DNA of 64,000 nt from Nigrospora sphaerica (lineage: Eukaryota; Ascomycota; Sordariomycetes; Amphisphaeriales; Apiosporaceae). Under the pieces are notes generated by a model. The model was not told where the DNA came from. It ran no database searches and worked only from the letters and a program-made list of their open reading frames with translations. The position numbers and the translations under genes were made by a program. The stretch is taken from positions 2,666,001 through 2,730,000 of the forward strand of contig JAGVVL010000001.1 of NCBI GenBank assembly GCA_018287875.1. Direction: 5' to 3'. Positions 34,279 through 46,120 of the stretch are shown here, piece after piece (position 1 is the first letter of the stretch; each line of letters begins with the position of its first letter).

Positions 34279-37191
34279 GATGGGCGGCTCAGGACGGTGA
34301 TGGGTGATGGGGAAAGAGGCTGGAGATGGGGGAGACCTAAGATGTGATGATACGACCCAGCGCGATGATGGATGGGTAGTATGGGAGGAGGGAGAGAAGA
34401 AGAGAAGATGAAGATGGGGGAGGCAGGGCAGGCAGCTTGATGACGAAGGGACGGGGTGTTTCAAGGACGCGCGCAGAGAGCAGACCTCAGGAGCGCGGGC
34501 CCAGAAGCAACGACGACATCCCATGCATGCGTCCGCCACCACCCCCGGCTTTTCCGTCCATCCATCCATTATCAGTGGACATGCGCGAATTGTGGGGAAC
34601 GAGAGCTGTCCCACGGGCGGGCCAGAGCCAGCCGGCCAGGGCTGCCTCCACTACTGCCCGGTCTCGTGAGCCTTTTCCCCCTGGGCCTGGGCAGCTGCCT
34701 TGGCCTAGGAGTACGCATGCAACCATTGATACCCTACCTACAGTGTACCTGGACGATCCATCCTTTCACACGCCTTCGATAACACCCTTCCATAACACCC
34801 TTCCATTCATAGGCGTGAGAGCGAAGTACTTAGTATTCGCGTGTCTGTTGGGGAGCCCGCGCCCGTGGTCCTCGACGACCACGATGACCTCTCCAGGCTA
34901 ACCGCCTGTCCCAGTAGGTATTTACCTAAAGGTAAGTGCTTACCCGACTTGAAGCGAAGTCAATTAATCCAATCTCACGGGAAGGAAGCGACCTCGGCAC
35001 CTTCCCCCATTCCTTCTTCCACCCCGATACAGGCACCTGCTTGCTTCGCTAGCTTGCGTAGCACCAGCTCTGCCTGTTCGCGCCTGGCGCGTCGTAGTTG
35101 CCAGGCAATCGGACGACCGCTGGGCCAATCATGTGTGGCCGCGCGGCCCCCGCTATCATGCCCGACCCGGTGACGCATCGCGGATACGGAGTAGGCCATC
35201 CGCATTGGGCCTGGCCGCTAAGCCCCTGGGCCTTCCTGTTGTCAGGTACCCGCATTGCCGCGACCGTGGGTTCCGTCGTCGCCTGCACGCACTTTCAAGC
35301 CGACGAGCACCCTCCCGGCCAACACCATACCCTTCACCCCAGGGGGGCTCTGCCCTCCAGCAGTCAGGGAGGCTTCTGCGTACGGAAACCGGCCCTGCCC
35401 GTCCGAGAGAACAAGTCTATGTGCCCCTTCCGTCCTCTGCATATGCATCTGTTCTATTCTCGTGCCCGCTGCCCTGCCGAAACAACCTTCCGCGGAGAGA
35501 CTGAACCCCCCCTGTCTCGCTTGGCCTGGCCTGGGCCCTGCGCTTTGGGGCGGCAGATCGATCATCTACCTGTTGCCTGACCGCATCACCATCGCGCCTG
35601 ACGTCATGACCAAATGACCTGTGTGATATGTCCCGTCTCCTGAGAAGCCGACGACGCCAAGCCGCGTCCTCTACCAAACAGCTCCATGCCCTACAGACTA
35701 CTACAGCAACATCAGAACCGCGGGTGCCCCCAAGACACACGGCTCAGCCCGCGCGAACACGTTCCTTTACCCATTCAACGCTGCCCGTATCGGCCCCATC
35801 ATGTGGGGGGACCCTCCTCCACGCCGTCACCGCATCCCGTGTGGAGCCGCCTGAGGGGGAAGGGGGCGATCCCAGGGGCGCCGGTCCCAACCTTGAAGTC
35901 CTCTGGATGAGCTGGTCTCGCTGCTCATGCCGCCCCGCGAGGCCTTTGACCGCCTTCTTCTAGCGATGACCTGGCGTGAGGATCCCGTCGAGACTCAGCC
36001 CCGAGCCTGGTGTTGTCGCCGATGTCTGCGCAGGGCTGGTCATCGCTGGTTCCGCCTCTGGGAGGGTGCCGGGTCGAAGGGCTCCGAGTTCAGCGATGTC
36101 CGCGGCTCCACCTCGGATGAATCCGACGACAAGGACACGTCGAACGCGCTTCCCGTGGCGATGACCTCCTTGACGATCTTGTCCGTCCGCGCTGCCGATT
36201 GGGCGGGCCCAGTTGAAGCACCACGGGCTCTAGTAGGTCGCCTTCGGATGTAGGCGCTAAGATTCGGATGACGGGCGCCGGTTCCACTTGGAAAGTTTTC
36301 TGCTCACCTCAGGACAACTCATCGGCCCAGGTCGACAAGGTGCTTGAGTTCGGTGGCGCGATAGGAGCCAGTGCCATTAAAGGCGGAGGTGCTGACCCGG
36401 GCCGTGGCGAGTTGGACCGCCTCATTTTTGCTCCTTGGCTTGATTGCTTTGTAACCAAATCCGGGATCCAATGATTAAGGTGGTCATCGCCCTTCTTGAA
36501 CCCTCAATACTAACATCCACGGCTTGATGGCCAGGGACGACGGGCGCCAATCTTGTTTCGAATTACCGCTGTATTCCAACACAAGTACTGCGCCTTTCCT
36601 GCACGGTGGGTGCCTTCATCCAGCGCCCTTTGTATTGAGCATAATCAGGCTCCGCGTGCTCTTCCCGTAAAATCGCACGGCATCAGCGTTCTCGGACCAT
36701 TACGAAAAGCCTTTTCAACCCCTCAAGCACGGCATCATGGCTCTTCCGAATGGAAAATGGCTGATCACTTGAGTTACCACCCTTTTCTGCCATACCGTAC
36801 GAGCGTGAGAGAACGTTGCAGTGTGTCACGCATACACCTACTTCGTTAAAACGCATTGCCCAGACATTTACCACTAAGCAGTGTCAGACGTGAGTGGCAA
36901 TGGGACCGGCTTCGGCCAACATCAAACCGAAAGCGATTGCCTAAGGTAGCCGTTGCCTTACCACCTCTTTTGGGAAAGTTCAGTGCGAGGCTTTACCGTC
37001 TTTCACCTAGTGTGGTCTGAGGAAGATACAGATATAGAGGTCTTCTTGGGCCCGTTCAAAAAATGCAACTACTCACTGGCAACAGGGATAAATTCAAGGA
37101 AGCTTTTATAAGTTTCTAAATGATACTAAGCGGAACCTCGGTAATCCATCCAGAGTCGCAACAGAAACTGCTCCCTCTGGTGGCACGGGGC
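34279..37191. other. Gene-free stretch of ~2.9 kb
   Basis: The first part is the protease promoter. At 34,895-34,950 there is a cluster of TACCTA/TAGGTA words. Between ~35,950 and 36,400 the minus strand shows short in-frame blocks broken by stops, perhaps a worn-out element, but nothing identifiable. The 36,430-37,150 part is visibly AT-richer. Confidence 0.45.
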
Positions 37192-38905
37192 TCAGCCAGC
37201 AAGGATATCGAAGCTCCGAGCGGCCGTTTCCAAGAGGGGCCGCGCCTCCTTAACCTTGTTCCTAAGCTCCTCCTCGCTTGCATCCATGCCCGCGATGATT
37301 TGCTTGTACGTGTTGTCTACAACACGACCAAAAGGCGATGTTTGCCCGTACATCTTAGGCAACTGCTCATGGACGTCAAAAACAAAGCCGATGCAGGCAA
37401 CGCGCAGGTCCAGCCCACCCGCCAAAAGGTCCTTGTTGATCTCGGCGTTGGCGGGACTGCACAGGACGTTGGACACGGTCATCAGGGCCCACGTGTCAAT
37501 CAGCCGATCGGGATAGAAGGTCTGCGGCGTGAGCGCCGGCGTGATCTCAAAGTACAGTTTGAGGCCCAGGCGGAAAGCCCGGTAGAAGTCGCCTCCGTTC
37601 AGGTAGATGCTGAAGAGCTGGCGGCAAAGGGCGGGAACGGGCTGCCGCGTCAAACTGAACATGCCCGATTCCAGACACATTTGCAGCGCCGCTTTGGTTG
37701 TGTGCTCGGAAATTTCGGGTGGCGCGACGTCGCCAAAGGAGGTGCCCGTTATGGCGAAAGCCTCGGCTTGCATGGCGGCCAGCCGCTTCTGGGCGGTTTC
37801 GTCGTTCGCGGGCACGTAGAACTTGTCCAGTACCGTCTCCCACCTTTGCACCAACTTGTCGACCTGGGCGTGGTACTTTTTGGGGAGTTCCTCGGCGGGC
37901 TTTTTCAGCCTGTCCTCGGCGAAAACGGCGCCCTTGCGGCATTTGGCGCACTGGCAGCCGAAGAAGTAGTCACGCTGGAGCTCGGCCTGGCGGACGCTGA
38001 AGGGGTTGGTGACGTCGACGTATTTGACGAAAATCTCCTCGCCCTGTTTGATGGGGCGCAGGGCGCGCAGGTCCACGGCGGGCTGCAGGAAGCTCATGAC
38101 GACGTTCGGCTCGCAAGAGTGGTTCGCCGCGGAAATGAGCGTGTCAAAACCGGCGCCGAACTTCTCCGATTCCAGCGGCGAGGCGAGATCGAAGGCATTA
38201 AGCATGTACTGGCGTCGCGTGAGTCAACGTGCTCCCACCCCGCGACGGCGCCAAGCACAACAGAGGGGGGAGGGGAGAGGGAGGGCGTACGTTGTAGAGG
38301 AAGCCTTGGGCGGCCTGTTTCCCGTCCATGTCGCCGACCGTGGCGGGCTGGCCAGAGTAGACGTAGGCGGCCTGCGCGAGCGTGTTGAAGTCGTCGACGC
38401 GCTTCTCGCTCAAGATAGCGCCGAGGCCCGAGGGGTCGCCGGCGGGCCGGAAGGTCAGGAAGTCGCGGAGCTGCTTCTTCTCGGCCTCGGGGCCGGCCTG
38501 AAGGCGGCCCAGCAGCTTGATGGCGCCGCGGACGCTGAAGGGCAGGTCGGGGCGGCCGGGGTGGCCGATGACCTTGCACTCGTACTTGTGCTCGCGCTTC
38601 CAGGCCTTGGACTGGCAGGCCTTGGAGCAGTAGGCGACGCGCTTGCAGCCGGTGCAGGCCTTGATGTCGACGAAGCCGGCGGGCAGGCCCATCGAGGCCG
38701 CCTGCGCCCGGCGCTGCGCGTCGGCCTCGCCCCGTTGGAAACACCAGGCGCACGTGTCCAGCATGCGCTCCTGCTCGAGCTCGGCCACCAGCGGTCGCTC
38801 GACCCGGACGACGACATCACCGGGCGCGAAGTCCCGGCAGGCGAAGACGCCCCGGCCCGCCCCCGGGATTCCCGACGTCTTGATCTCGACGCCCTCGTTG
38901 GCCAT
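37192..38905 (-). CDS. SET and MYND domain protein (SMYD-like methyltransferase)
   Basis: Two exons, 38905-38291 and 38208-37192, give 543 residues (an upstream in-frame ATG at 39049 would add 48 Pro-rich residues). The SET domain begins VEIKTSGIPGAGRGVFACRDF. It is split by a MYND zinc finger, DTCAWCF...C-x2-C KRVAYCSKACQSKAWKREH. The SET core resumes after the intron with TLISAANHSCEPNVVMSF, where NHSC is the SAM/active-site motif, and GEEIFVKYVD (the Y of the catalytic site). The post-SET zinc cluster is GCQCAKCRKG. The C-terminal ~250 residues are TPR-like helices, as in SMYD proteins. These methylate lysines of histones or other proteins; the target here is unknown. Confidence 0.9.
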
Positions 38906-40733
38906 TGGTTGCGGGTGGTATTGGGATGATAGTCGTACGGGGGGTGGGAGGGTAGCTCGACTAGGGGGTGCCTGCTGGTGGGATTTTGCTGTAGGAGGTT
39001 TTGCCGGGGCGACTGTGACGTCGGTGGGGTTGGTGTTCAACTGGCCCATTCAACCTAGCCGTCCACCATTCCGGCCAACTCCCAACTTCCCACCTGCACA
39101 ATGCTAACAGTACCCAATGCCACTGCTCCGCAACCGCGGCCGCGACAAAGCCTCTACTAAGCCTGTCCGAATCCCCGTAAGGTAGTCATTTTCGGCAGGG
39201 AATGTCAGTACGATGGGGTTGGACAGGCCCAGCTCTTCGCTGGGCGCTATGGAACCCGAGCTCTCATCCGCTAGCACAGTACCCACACGAGCTCCAACCT
39301 GTCACGATGCCGCTTCTATACAGTCTGTTGTAAATGCCTGCCGGGTAAAGAACCAAGCCAGAGACGCCACGTCATTATTTCGGTCAGCATCTGCAATTCA
39401 CTAACGGCCCCGGGTCGTTGTGCGCGTGCGTGGGTTGATAGACTGCCAGTGAGAAATCCAAACGGGTTCTCCTTGGTACAGTCTCTCGATCCTAACCCCA
39501 GCTTCTTCACGCCACCAACGACTCTTCACCCGCAATACAACCAGTGAACTATATACCGCGGGAACCTACCTGCGCATTTTTGCGACCAGCTTGAGTCTTC
39601 GGTAATGGCAAAACCTCGCCACGAAGGCGTTTGAGACGAACCGTCGTGCTTGTATATAAGGGCTCCACTTCCCCGTCCGCCATCACCTCCCTCCTATTTC
39701 ATTCCTTCTTAAAGCGTATGATTAGGTTGCGAAAGCCCCTATACCTTGGCATATGTATTGGCGGCCACAAGTACTTAGAATACCCTCTCAGGGAACTAAA
39801 TCATAGTCTGCGCGCCTGTTTCCAGGAAGACGATAAGTTTATTGGAAATTTACTCGCTCGCCAGAGGGACGGGCCATCGACCTGGCGCCCCCACGGCCAG
39901 GCAGCCTCAACAGATGAACAGATGTAAAGCTTGGTCCAGGAGATTCTGGTGTTTTCTCCTTTCTTATTCCACACTTTCGAGCCCGAAACGCCTAGCTGTT
40001 CGCCATTTTGGGTGCCGCAGCGGGCTCCCCCTGGCCAGCCCTTGGATGTCGTTTTCATCACCCTCGCCTTCAACTTTCGGCACAGAGATACGACGGAGCT
40101 GGGGGACGAACCGCCACGCGTTTCGCTGCATATCACCGAGCTGGGCGTGGCCTGCCTCGACACACGCCGTCTTAACCGTCCCGCCGCCGTACGAGCCAGT
40201 GCGTCCGACATACCCGTGATCGATACGCGGAGCTACAACGGACTGGCCCTAAAGAAACCAGGGTGGGCTTGCCTCGGCAATCCGCTCGAGTCTGACAGAA
40301 CCATGTTATGAAATCCCAAGGTTCTTCAGATGAAGAACGCACTTTTTCGGTCGAGTGGAACTTGGATTTCCAGTCCAGTAGCTGTATAATAGGGGCCCCT
40401 AGGACGGTTATATTTATTTAGTAAGATGTATAGCCGAGCAATACAAAGCATTACAGGTTAAGTCGAGAAGGCGATGTTCTAGGGGCCGGGTTGGCAAGCG
40501 CGGCATTTTGTTTTCTTATAGCATAACACCGAGGGCCCGGAAAAGGGTTTCCCTTGGGTACTAAGTACTAACTTTTGCCTCACCAGGCCCTAACAGCCTG
40601 GTCGAGTCAACGTGTTGTGGAGCACCACCTTGCCTTTAGAACATGCTAACGGACGAGGCCATCTTATATACTTTCTAGTACCACGGCGGTGAGAAGTGCC
40701 GTGCCCTCACCTAGTGCCAGAAGTATAAGCTCT
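38906..40733. other. Gene-free stretch of ~1.8 kb
   Basis: It contains the SMYD promoter. Short frames at 39,800-40,310 have no motif. From ~40,320 the sequence is AT-rich, with an AGGGGCCCCTAGG palindromic core near 40,394 and a related GGGGCC word at 40,482. Confidence 0.45.
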
Positions 40734-41000
40734 GATTGGAAAGCTTCGCTTTAATTACATACTGAAGAATTCAGAAATGGAATTGCGAAGCTTTCTAAAG
40801 TTACAATCCATTCCATAGGGGCCTCAGAAAACGCGCTAGTAGACAGCCACACTTCGTCCCGGGAATCCTATTCGTCAGTTGCTCGATCCCAGAAATTACA
40901 TTGGTCAGAAGCGGTTACGAGGTTTGAGCCACGCGTCGAGTAACAGGTATCTCGGTATCTTTAGCCACATCGTGTGGGTGACTGTGTCCTCTACTGTGCT

Positions 41001-41455
41001 CTCTCGCGTGCCCTCTCGTATGCCCTCTCGTATGCCCTCTTACGTGCCTGCCCTCTCGCGCGTGCACTCTCGTATGCTCTCTCGCGTGCCCTCTCGTATG
41101 CCCTCTCGCGTACCCTCTCGTATGCTCTCTCGCGTGCCCTCTCGTATGTCCTCTCGTATGCCCTCTCGCGTCCCCTCTCGTATGCCCTCGCGTATGCCCT
41201 CGCGTATGCCCTCTCTTACGTGCCCTCTCTTACGTGCCCTCTCTTACGTGCCCTCTCTTACGTGCCCTCTCTTACGTGCCCTCTCTTACGTGCCCTCTCT
41301 TACGTGCCCTCTCTTACGTGCCCTCTCTTACGTGCCCTCTCTTACGTGCCCTCTCTTACGTGCCCTCTCTTACGTGCCCTCTCTTACGTGCCCTCTCTTA
41401 CGTGCCCTCTCTTACGTGCCCTCTCTTACGTGCCCTATCGCACGTGCCTCTCTTG
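41001..41455. repeat. 14-bp minisatellite, diverged left half and homogeneous right half
   Basis: The left part (about 41,001-41,206) has imperfect 12-14-bp units of the type CCCTCTCGTATG and CTCTCGCGTGC. The right part (41,207-41,430) is 16 perfect tandem copies of TGCCCTCTCTTACG. One variant unit follows. The polarity, with degenerate units on one side and identical ones on the other, indicates recent expansion at the right end. Confidence 0.95.
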
Positions 41456-41612
41456 TATTATCCGAGAGGTGGCATAGACGGTGTCGTAATAACGTACGGA
41501 ATTAAACGAGAACTGAGTAGTAACTAGAATTACTTAAGTAGTCGAATGGAAACAGGTCTCTTACTTACGTGCCCTCTTGCGTGTGTGCCCTCTTGCGTGT
41601 GTGCATTTCTTT

Positions 41613-41637
41613 AATTCGAAGGCGAAGCCTTCGAATT
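41613..41637. repeat. Perfect 11-bp hairpin palindrome
   Basis: AATTCGAAGGC, a 3-bp spacer GAA, then GCCTTCGAATT. It lies just right of the minisatellite in AT-rich sequence. It could form a stem-loop; its role is unknown. Confidence 0.85.
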
Positions 41638-41680
41638 TATATATATCAATTGGGGGCGAGCCTTGGCGAAGCTTTCCAAT

Positions 41681-42525
41681 TTCAGAACGGCGTCGTGAGT
41701 ATCACTTAAGTCGGGCTGTCACGGGTTTTAGAGGAGCCTCTCCCAAATCTTTGATTCTAGTCTTTCTGCCCGAAAGGGGCGGAGTGGTTCAGTTTGTTGG
41801 AATGTCTGTCCGCACTGCCGTGACATGCTGCGAGCCGCCGCTGTGTGATGAGTAGGTACGGGGGTCATACGGTCAATGCTGACTCGCTAAGCAATTGTCG
41901 ATCCAGCCCCAATGCCGGCACGCTTATCACTTTTGCGAGCGTACGGGTAACCCCTGGCGTCTACTCGTACGTCGGGATCCCCGCGAGCCCAGATTCGCAC
42001 TAAGTAGGTGCAACTCTATCTCGACGACAACGAAACGATGCAGCTACCAAGTAGCCGCGGGCGTCTTTTTCGGGACATTGCCAGTGGCATGTACAGCATG
42101 TACAGCATGTACACAGCCGTCGCTCCTGGGAAGTGTAGGCACAGCGGCATCTTACAGCTGGGGGCATGGGATGGGAACCAAAGCAGGCTGCGGCTGCGCT
42201 GCGGGACTTTGGGCCAGCACCCTTGACTGTAGCAACGACTTGCTCGCATCCAACGCAATGCCATGGGCGCTTAAGCTGCTCCTCAAGTCATCCATCCCAA
42301 CCACCGTGCCCACCCCACTCTGCCCGGTGAGGCTTGCCAGGCTATGCCATCACAACTGTCCGAAACAATTTCCAGTGCGATTCCCCAAAGATCGGCCATT
42401 CTGGAGTCTTCCCAATTCCGTTTGGTCTTTGGGCAAGACCAGCATGCTTTCGTGCCTGCGACTTACTGCAAGCCAGCCGTTGTTCTTCGACATCCAAGAG
42501 GGCGCGCGCCGCTGCCTTATAGAAT
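41681..42525. other. Upstream region of the NLR gene
   Basis: About 840 bp, no supported gene. A small 9-bp tandem repeat (CATGTACAG, three units) lies near 42,089-42,115. The 5' end of the NLR transcript should map here. Confidence 0.5.
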
Positions 42526-45500
42526 ATGAACCCCCCGAAGCGAAAGGGAGAAAGCCGCGAAGATACGGAGAGGAGAAAGCGGCACTGCCCAGCAGCTGGT
42601 GCTGAACTGGGCCGCGACAGCTTCAACCAAGACTCCTCCTTTTTCAACATCGACTTGAATGTGTCCGGAGGCTCCGTACACATTGGGAATGTTATGAACA
42701 ACCAGCCGATTGCCGACCGGAGCCCGGCCCACCGATGTCTCCTCGACCTGCGCGTCAACGACCCACGTCACGACAAGGAGCGAATCCAGGACATCAAAGT
42801 CGGCTTGCTCTCGGACTGCTACATTTGGGTGTTCGGCGACCCGGTGTTCTGCCAGTGGCTCGGCAATGAAGACCAGCGGCTGGTTCGAGTCAAGGGCGAC
42901 CCGGGCAAGGGCAAGACTATGCTTCTCTGTGGCATTATCGACAAACTCGAAAAAGCAATACACGACCAACGAAGACCACCCGAAGCGTCACACGCTCAAG
43001 GAACCTACATTGCATACTTTTTCTGCCAGGCCACCGACGCATGCCTCAACACCGCAACGGCGGTACTGCGTGGTCTTATCTACATGCTTTTCAGCCAAGA
43101 TCACTCTCTCTTCTCGCACATGGAGGAGGATTACTATAAAGCCGGGAAGGCGCTCTTTCAAGGCCAGAATACCTGGCATGCCCTACGCATTATCTTTCTG
43201 CGGATACTGAGCGACGCGAAATTACGAGGCGCCTATCTCATAATCGACGCATTGGATGAATGCAAAGAGGGCCTGGGCCAGCTTCTGAGTCTGATCAGGC
43301 AGGCTTCCGAGCTGACTGGCGCTAAGTGGCTCATTTCGAGCCGCAACGAACCACGTATTGCAGAAGAATTGCACTCTGTGGAATGTATAATTTCCCTCGA
43401 GCTGCATACAGGGTCGGTTTCGGCAGCCGTCAACTCATACATCGACCAGAAGATGGAAATTTTAGCTCGAAAGAAGGAATACCCTTCGCGAACAAAGCGA
43501 AATGTATCCTCACATTTGCGCAGTCATGCGAACGGCACCTTTCTATGGGTAGCCTTGGTCTGCCAGGAGCTCGAGGCGGTGCCGGATTCCGAAGCCCAAG
43601 AAAGAGTCCAGAAGTTTCCGCTAGGGCTCGACGCTCTTTACCAACACATGATGGATCAGGTGCGCGCATCTGATTTCCACCAGAGATGCTTTCAATTTTT
43701 AGCCTTGGCTATGACAACCTACCGCCCTCTTTCATTGTTGGAGTATGCGTCAATCTTCGAATGGGATAATGGGGATTCCAACCCTGCCAGACGTGTGCGA
43801 CACATGGTAGATCGCTGCGGTTCGTTCCTTACGGTGCGCGAGGGTACAGTCTACTTTGTTCACCAGTCGGCGAAGGACTTCTTAGTCAAGAAGCAATCGG
43901 CTATTATCCCTGAAGGCCAAGCAACCACCCATGGACAGATCGTCTTGAAATCGATCGATGCCATGTCTCAGGTCCTGAGGCGCAACATATATGGACTACC
44001 GTACCCAGACTGCGCTATCGACGTCGTTCGGCCAGCTCCGGATCCTTTAGAGAGAGTAGGGTATTCATGCGTCTACTGGGTCAGCCACTTGATAGACGCT
44101 AACCAGCGTCCTAATGGGGACAACGCGCAAGTCAATGGGCCGACGCACAATTTCCTGCAGTGCAAGGGTCTCTACTGGATTGAGTCGTTAAGTATACTCC
44201 GGAGCCTGTCGGAAGGAATGATCGCATTGGAGAGTCTAATCCAGAATTTGCGGGTAGGCTTACATACTTCCTTTTACTTCATGTAATCATATAGCTAACG
44301 GTATATAGGACCGGCCGAGGGCATCTGGACTCCAGGCGCTAGCTATCGACGCCTACCGTCTTCTCCAGACCTTCCGGCCTGCGATTGAGAGCCTACCACT
44401 TCAGCTCTATGTGTCAGTACTTGTGTTTAGTCCAAAAAAGAGCTTGATACGGGGTTTATTCCGTCACGAAGCTCCGCGGTGGGTAAAGTGTAAGACGGAG
44501 GTGGCAGAGGAATGGAGCGCGTGTAAGGTAACGCTCGAAGGCCATACAGATGACGCTATATCGGTGGCCTTTTCGCCGGACGGACGACGCGTCGTTTCAG
44601 CGTCAAGCGATGAGACTATCAAGATCTGGGACTCCGTTACAGGGACGTGCGAGGCGACGCTCGAAGGTCATCAAGGGGGGGTCAACTCGGCGGCCTTCTC
44701 GCCGGACGGACGACGCATCATCTCAGCGTCGAGCGATGAGACTATCAAGATCTGGGACTCCGTCACAGGGACGTGCGAGGCGACGCTCGAAGGTCATCAA
44801 GGGGGGGTCAACTCGGCGGCCTTCTCGCCGGACGGACAACGCATCGTCTCAGCGTCGAACGATGAGACTACCAAGATCTGGGACTCCGTTACAGGGACGT
44901 GCGAGGCGACGCTCGAAGGCCATCAAGGGAGGGTCAACTCGGCGGCCTTCTCGCCGGACGGACGTTATATCGTCTCAGCATCGGCCGACTGGACGGTTAA
45001 GCTCTGGTACGCACAAAGGCATATATCATGTAAGGAAACGCTTGACGGCCATGAAGGGGAGGTCAGCTCGGTGGCCTTCTCGCCGGACGGACAGCATATC
45101 GTCTCAGCGTCGCACGATGGGACCATCAAAGTCTGGGACGCTCAGGACGGCACGTGCAAGGCGACGCGAGAGGGTGGTTATGACCCGGTCCTATCAGCGG
45201 CCTTCTCACCGGACGGAGTGTATGTCCTCTCGGGGTGGACCAATGAAACCGTTGAGCCCTGGGACTGGAGCGAGGCCACGGACAAATATGAAGCGATGTC
45301 CACAGACAACTGGGTTAGCTCAGTCGCCTTTTCGCCCAATGGGCAACATATCGTCTCGGCTTCCGGCGGTGGGATGATAAAGCTCTGGGACACGCTCGAG
45401 TTTGAGCAGACGGGCGTGGAGGAGGATGTCGACGTGGTGGCCTTCTCGCCGGATAGGCGGCGCGTCGTCTCGGAGACAGGCTTCACCAGCTTTAAGCTTT

Positions 45501-46120
45501 GGAACTCGCAAACGGGCGCATGCGAGGCGACGCTCGAGCGCGCTGCTTCCGAAGCCTGGACAGCGGCCATCGCGCCGGACAAGGAGTACATCGTCACGGC
45601 GCCGGACAAGCATACCGTTGAACCGTGGGACATGCTCTGGCGCGCAAAGAAGTACGATGGCCAGGAGGATCACAGCTATTGGGTTCGGTCGGCGGCCTTC
45701 TCGTTAGACAGACGGCGTGTTGACTTGGCGTCGGAAAACGAGGCGGTAAAGCTCTGGGACGAGGCCGTGAGAAACTGTGAGGCGACGTACGACGTCGGCT
45801 ACGCATCCTTGGCTTCCTACGATCTCACCGGCACGTTTCTCTATACCGACAGCTGCACCGTTCCTCTCGACGGCGCGGTGCCACCCAACCTGGACACGGA
45901 AACCCACATCGCGACTCTCGCAGGCCGACAAGCGTATGGCATAAGCCCGGACCGTTGTTGGATTCAGTACCAATCGCGTCCGGTCCTTTGGATCCCTCCG
46001 GAATACCGGCCGAACTGCACCGCTGTGGCTGAAGTGAACGGGGTCGCGGCCTTCGTTCTGGGATGCAACTCCGGCCGCGTCTATCTGTTTCATCTAGCTT
46101 CTGTCGCACGGGAGGAATAG
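42526..46120 (+). CDS. NACHT-WD40 NOD-like receptor (STAND/NWD family) with putative N-terminal amyloid motif
   Basis: Two exons, 42526-44253 and 44309-46120, give 1179 residues. The intron has a GTAGGC donor, GCTAACG branch site and TATATAG acceptor, and is in frame. The N-terminus is only ~70 residues before the NACHT and lacks HET, HeLo or hydrolase domains. It holds a Gly/Asn-rich segment (residues 40-61) that matches the C-terminus of the neighbouring hydrolase. The linker LLDLRVNDPRHDKERI precedes NACHT. Walker A is GDPGKGKT at residues 124-131 and Walker B is YLIIDALDEC. The C-terminal half begins with the usual WD-linker helices (FRPAIESLPLQLYVSVLVF) and then about ten WD40 repeats of 42 residues. 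The first four are nearly identical and later ones are degenerate. Such STAND proteins oligomerise on ligand binding and trigger programmed cell death or heterokaryon incompatibility. Confidence 0.92.
42643..42708 (+). other. Putative amyloid-signalling motif in the NLR N-terminus (residues 40-61)
   Basis: Key residues are F40, S47-G48-G49, I53, N55, M57, N58, Q60 and P61. The pattern F-x5-[VI]-SGG-x3-[IL]-x-N-x-M-N-x-Q-P is shared gaplessly with 49725-49790. The location, immediately N-terminal of NACHT, is where HET-s, PP and sigma amyloid motifs sit in other fungal NLRs. Whether it belongs to a named family is not known to me. Confidence 0.55.
44528..45031 (+). repeat. Four tandem 126-bp WD40-encoding units, highly similar
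   Basis: Units start at 44528, 44654, 44780 and 44906. Units 2 and 3 differ at only 5 of 126 bases by my count, whereas the repeats after 45,031 have drifted strongly. This is the signature of concerted evolution seen in polymorphic HET-D/HET-E-type receptors. Confidence 0.9.

Larger units (their letters stand above)
40734..41680. repeat. Short inverted-repeat family bracketing the minisatellite
   Basis: ATTGGAAAGCTTCGC at ~40,734 recurs as its reverse complement GCGAAGCTTTC at ~40,784 and as GGCGAAGCTTTCCAAT at 41,665-41,680. The outermost pair therefore forms a ~15-bp inverted repeat about 930 bp apart around the 14-bp minisatellite. Confidence 0.55.

Noticed and set aside
35950..36420. 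Possible transposon relic on the minus strand
   Set aside because: A few in-frame blocks (for example IATGSAFDVSLSSDSSEVE) look protein-like but are broken by stops, and I could not link them to any element family.
40879..41505. 208-residue repetitive protein with a 14-residue period
   Set aside because: It is the minisatellite read in one of three equally open frames. There is no reason to prefer this frame or to assume translation.
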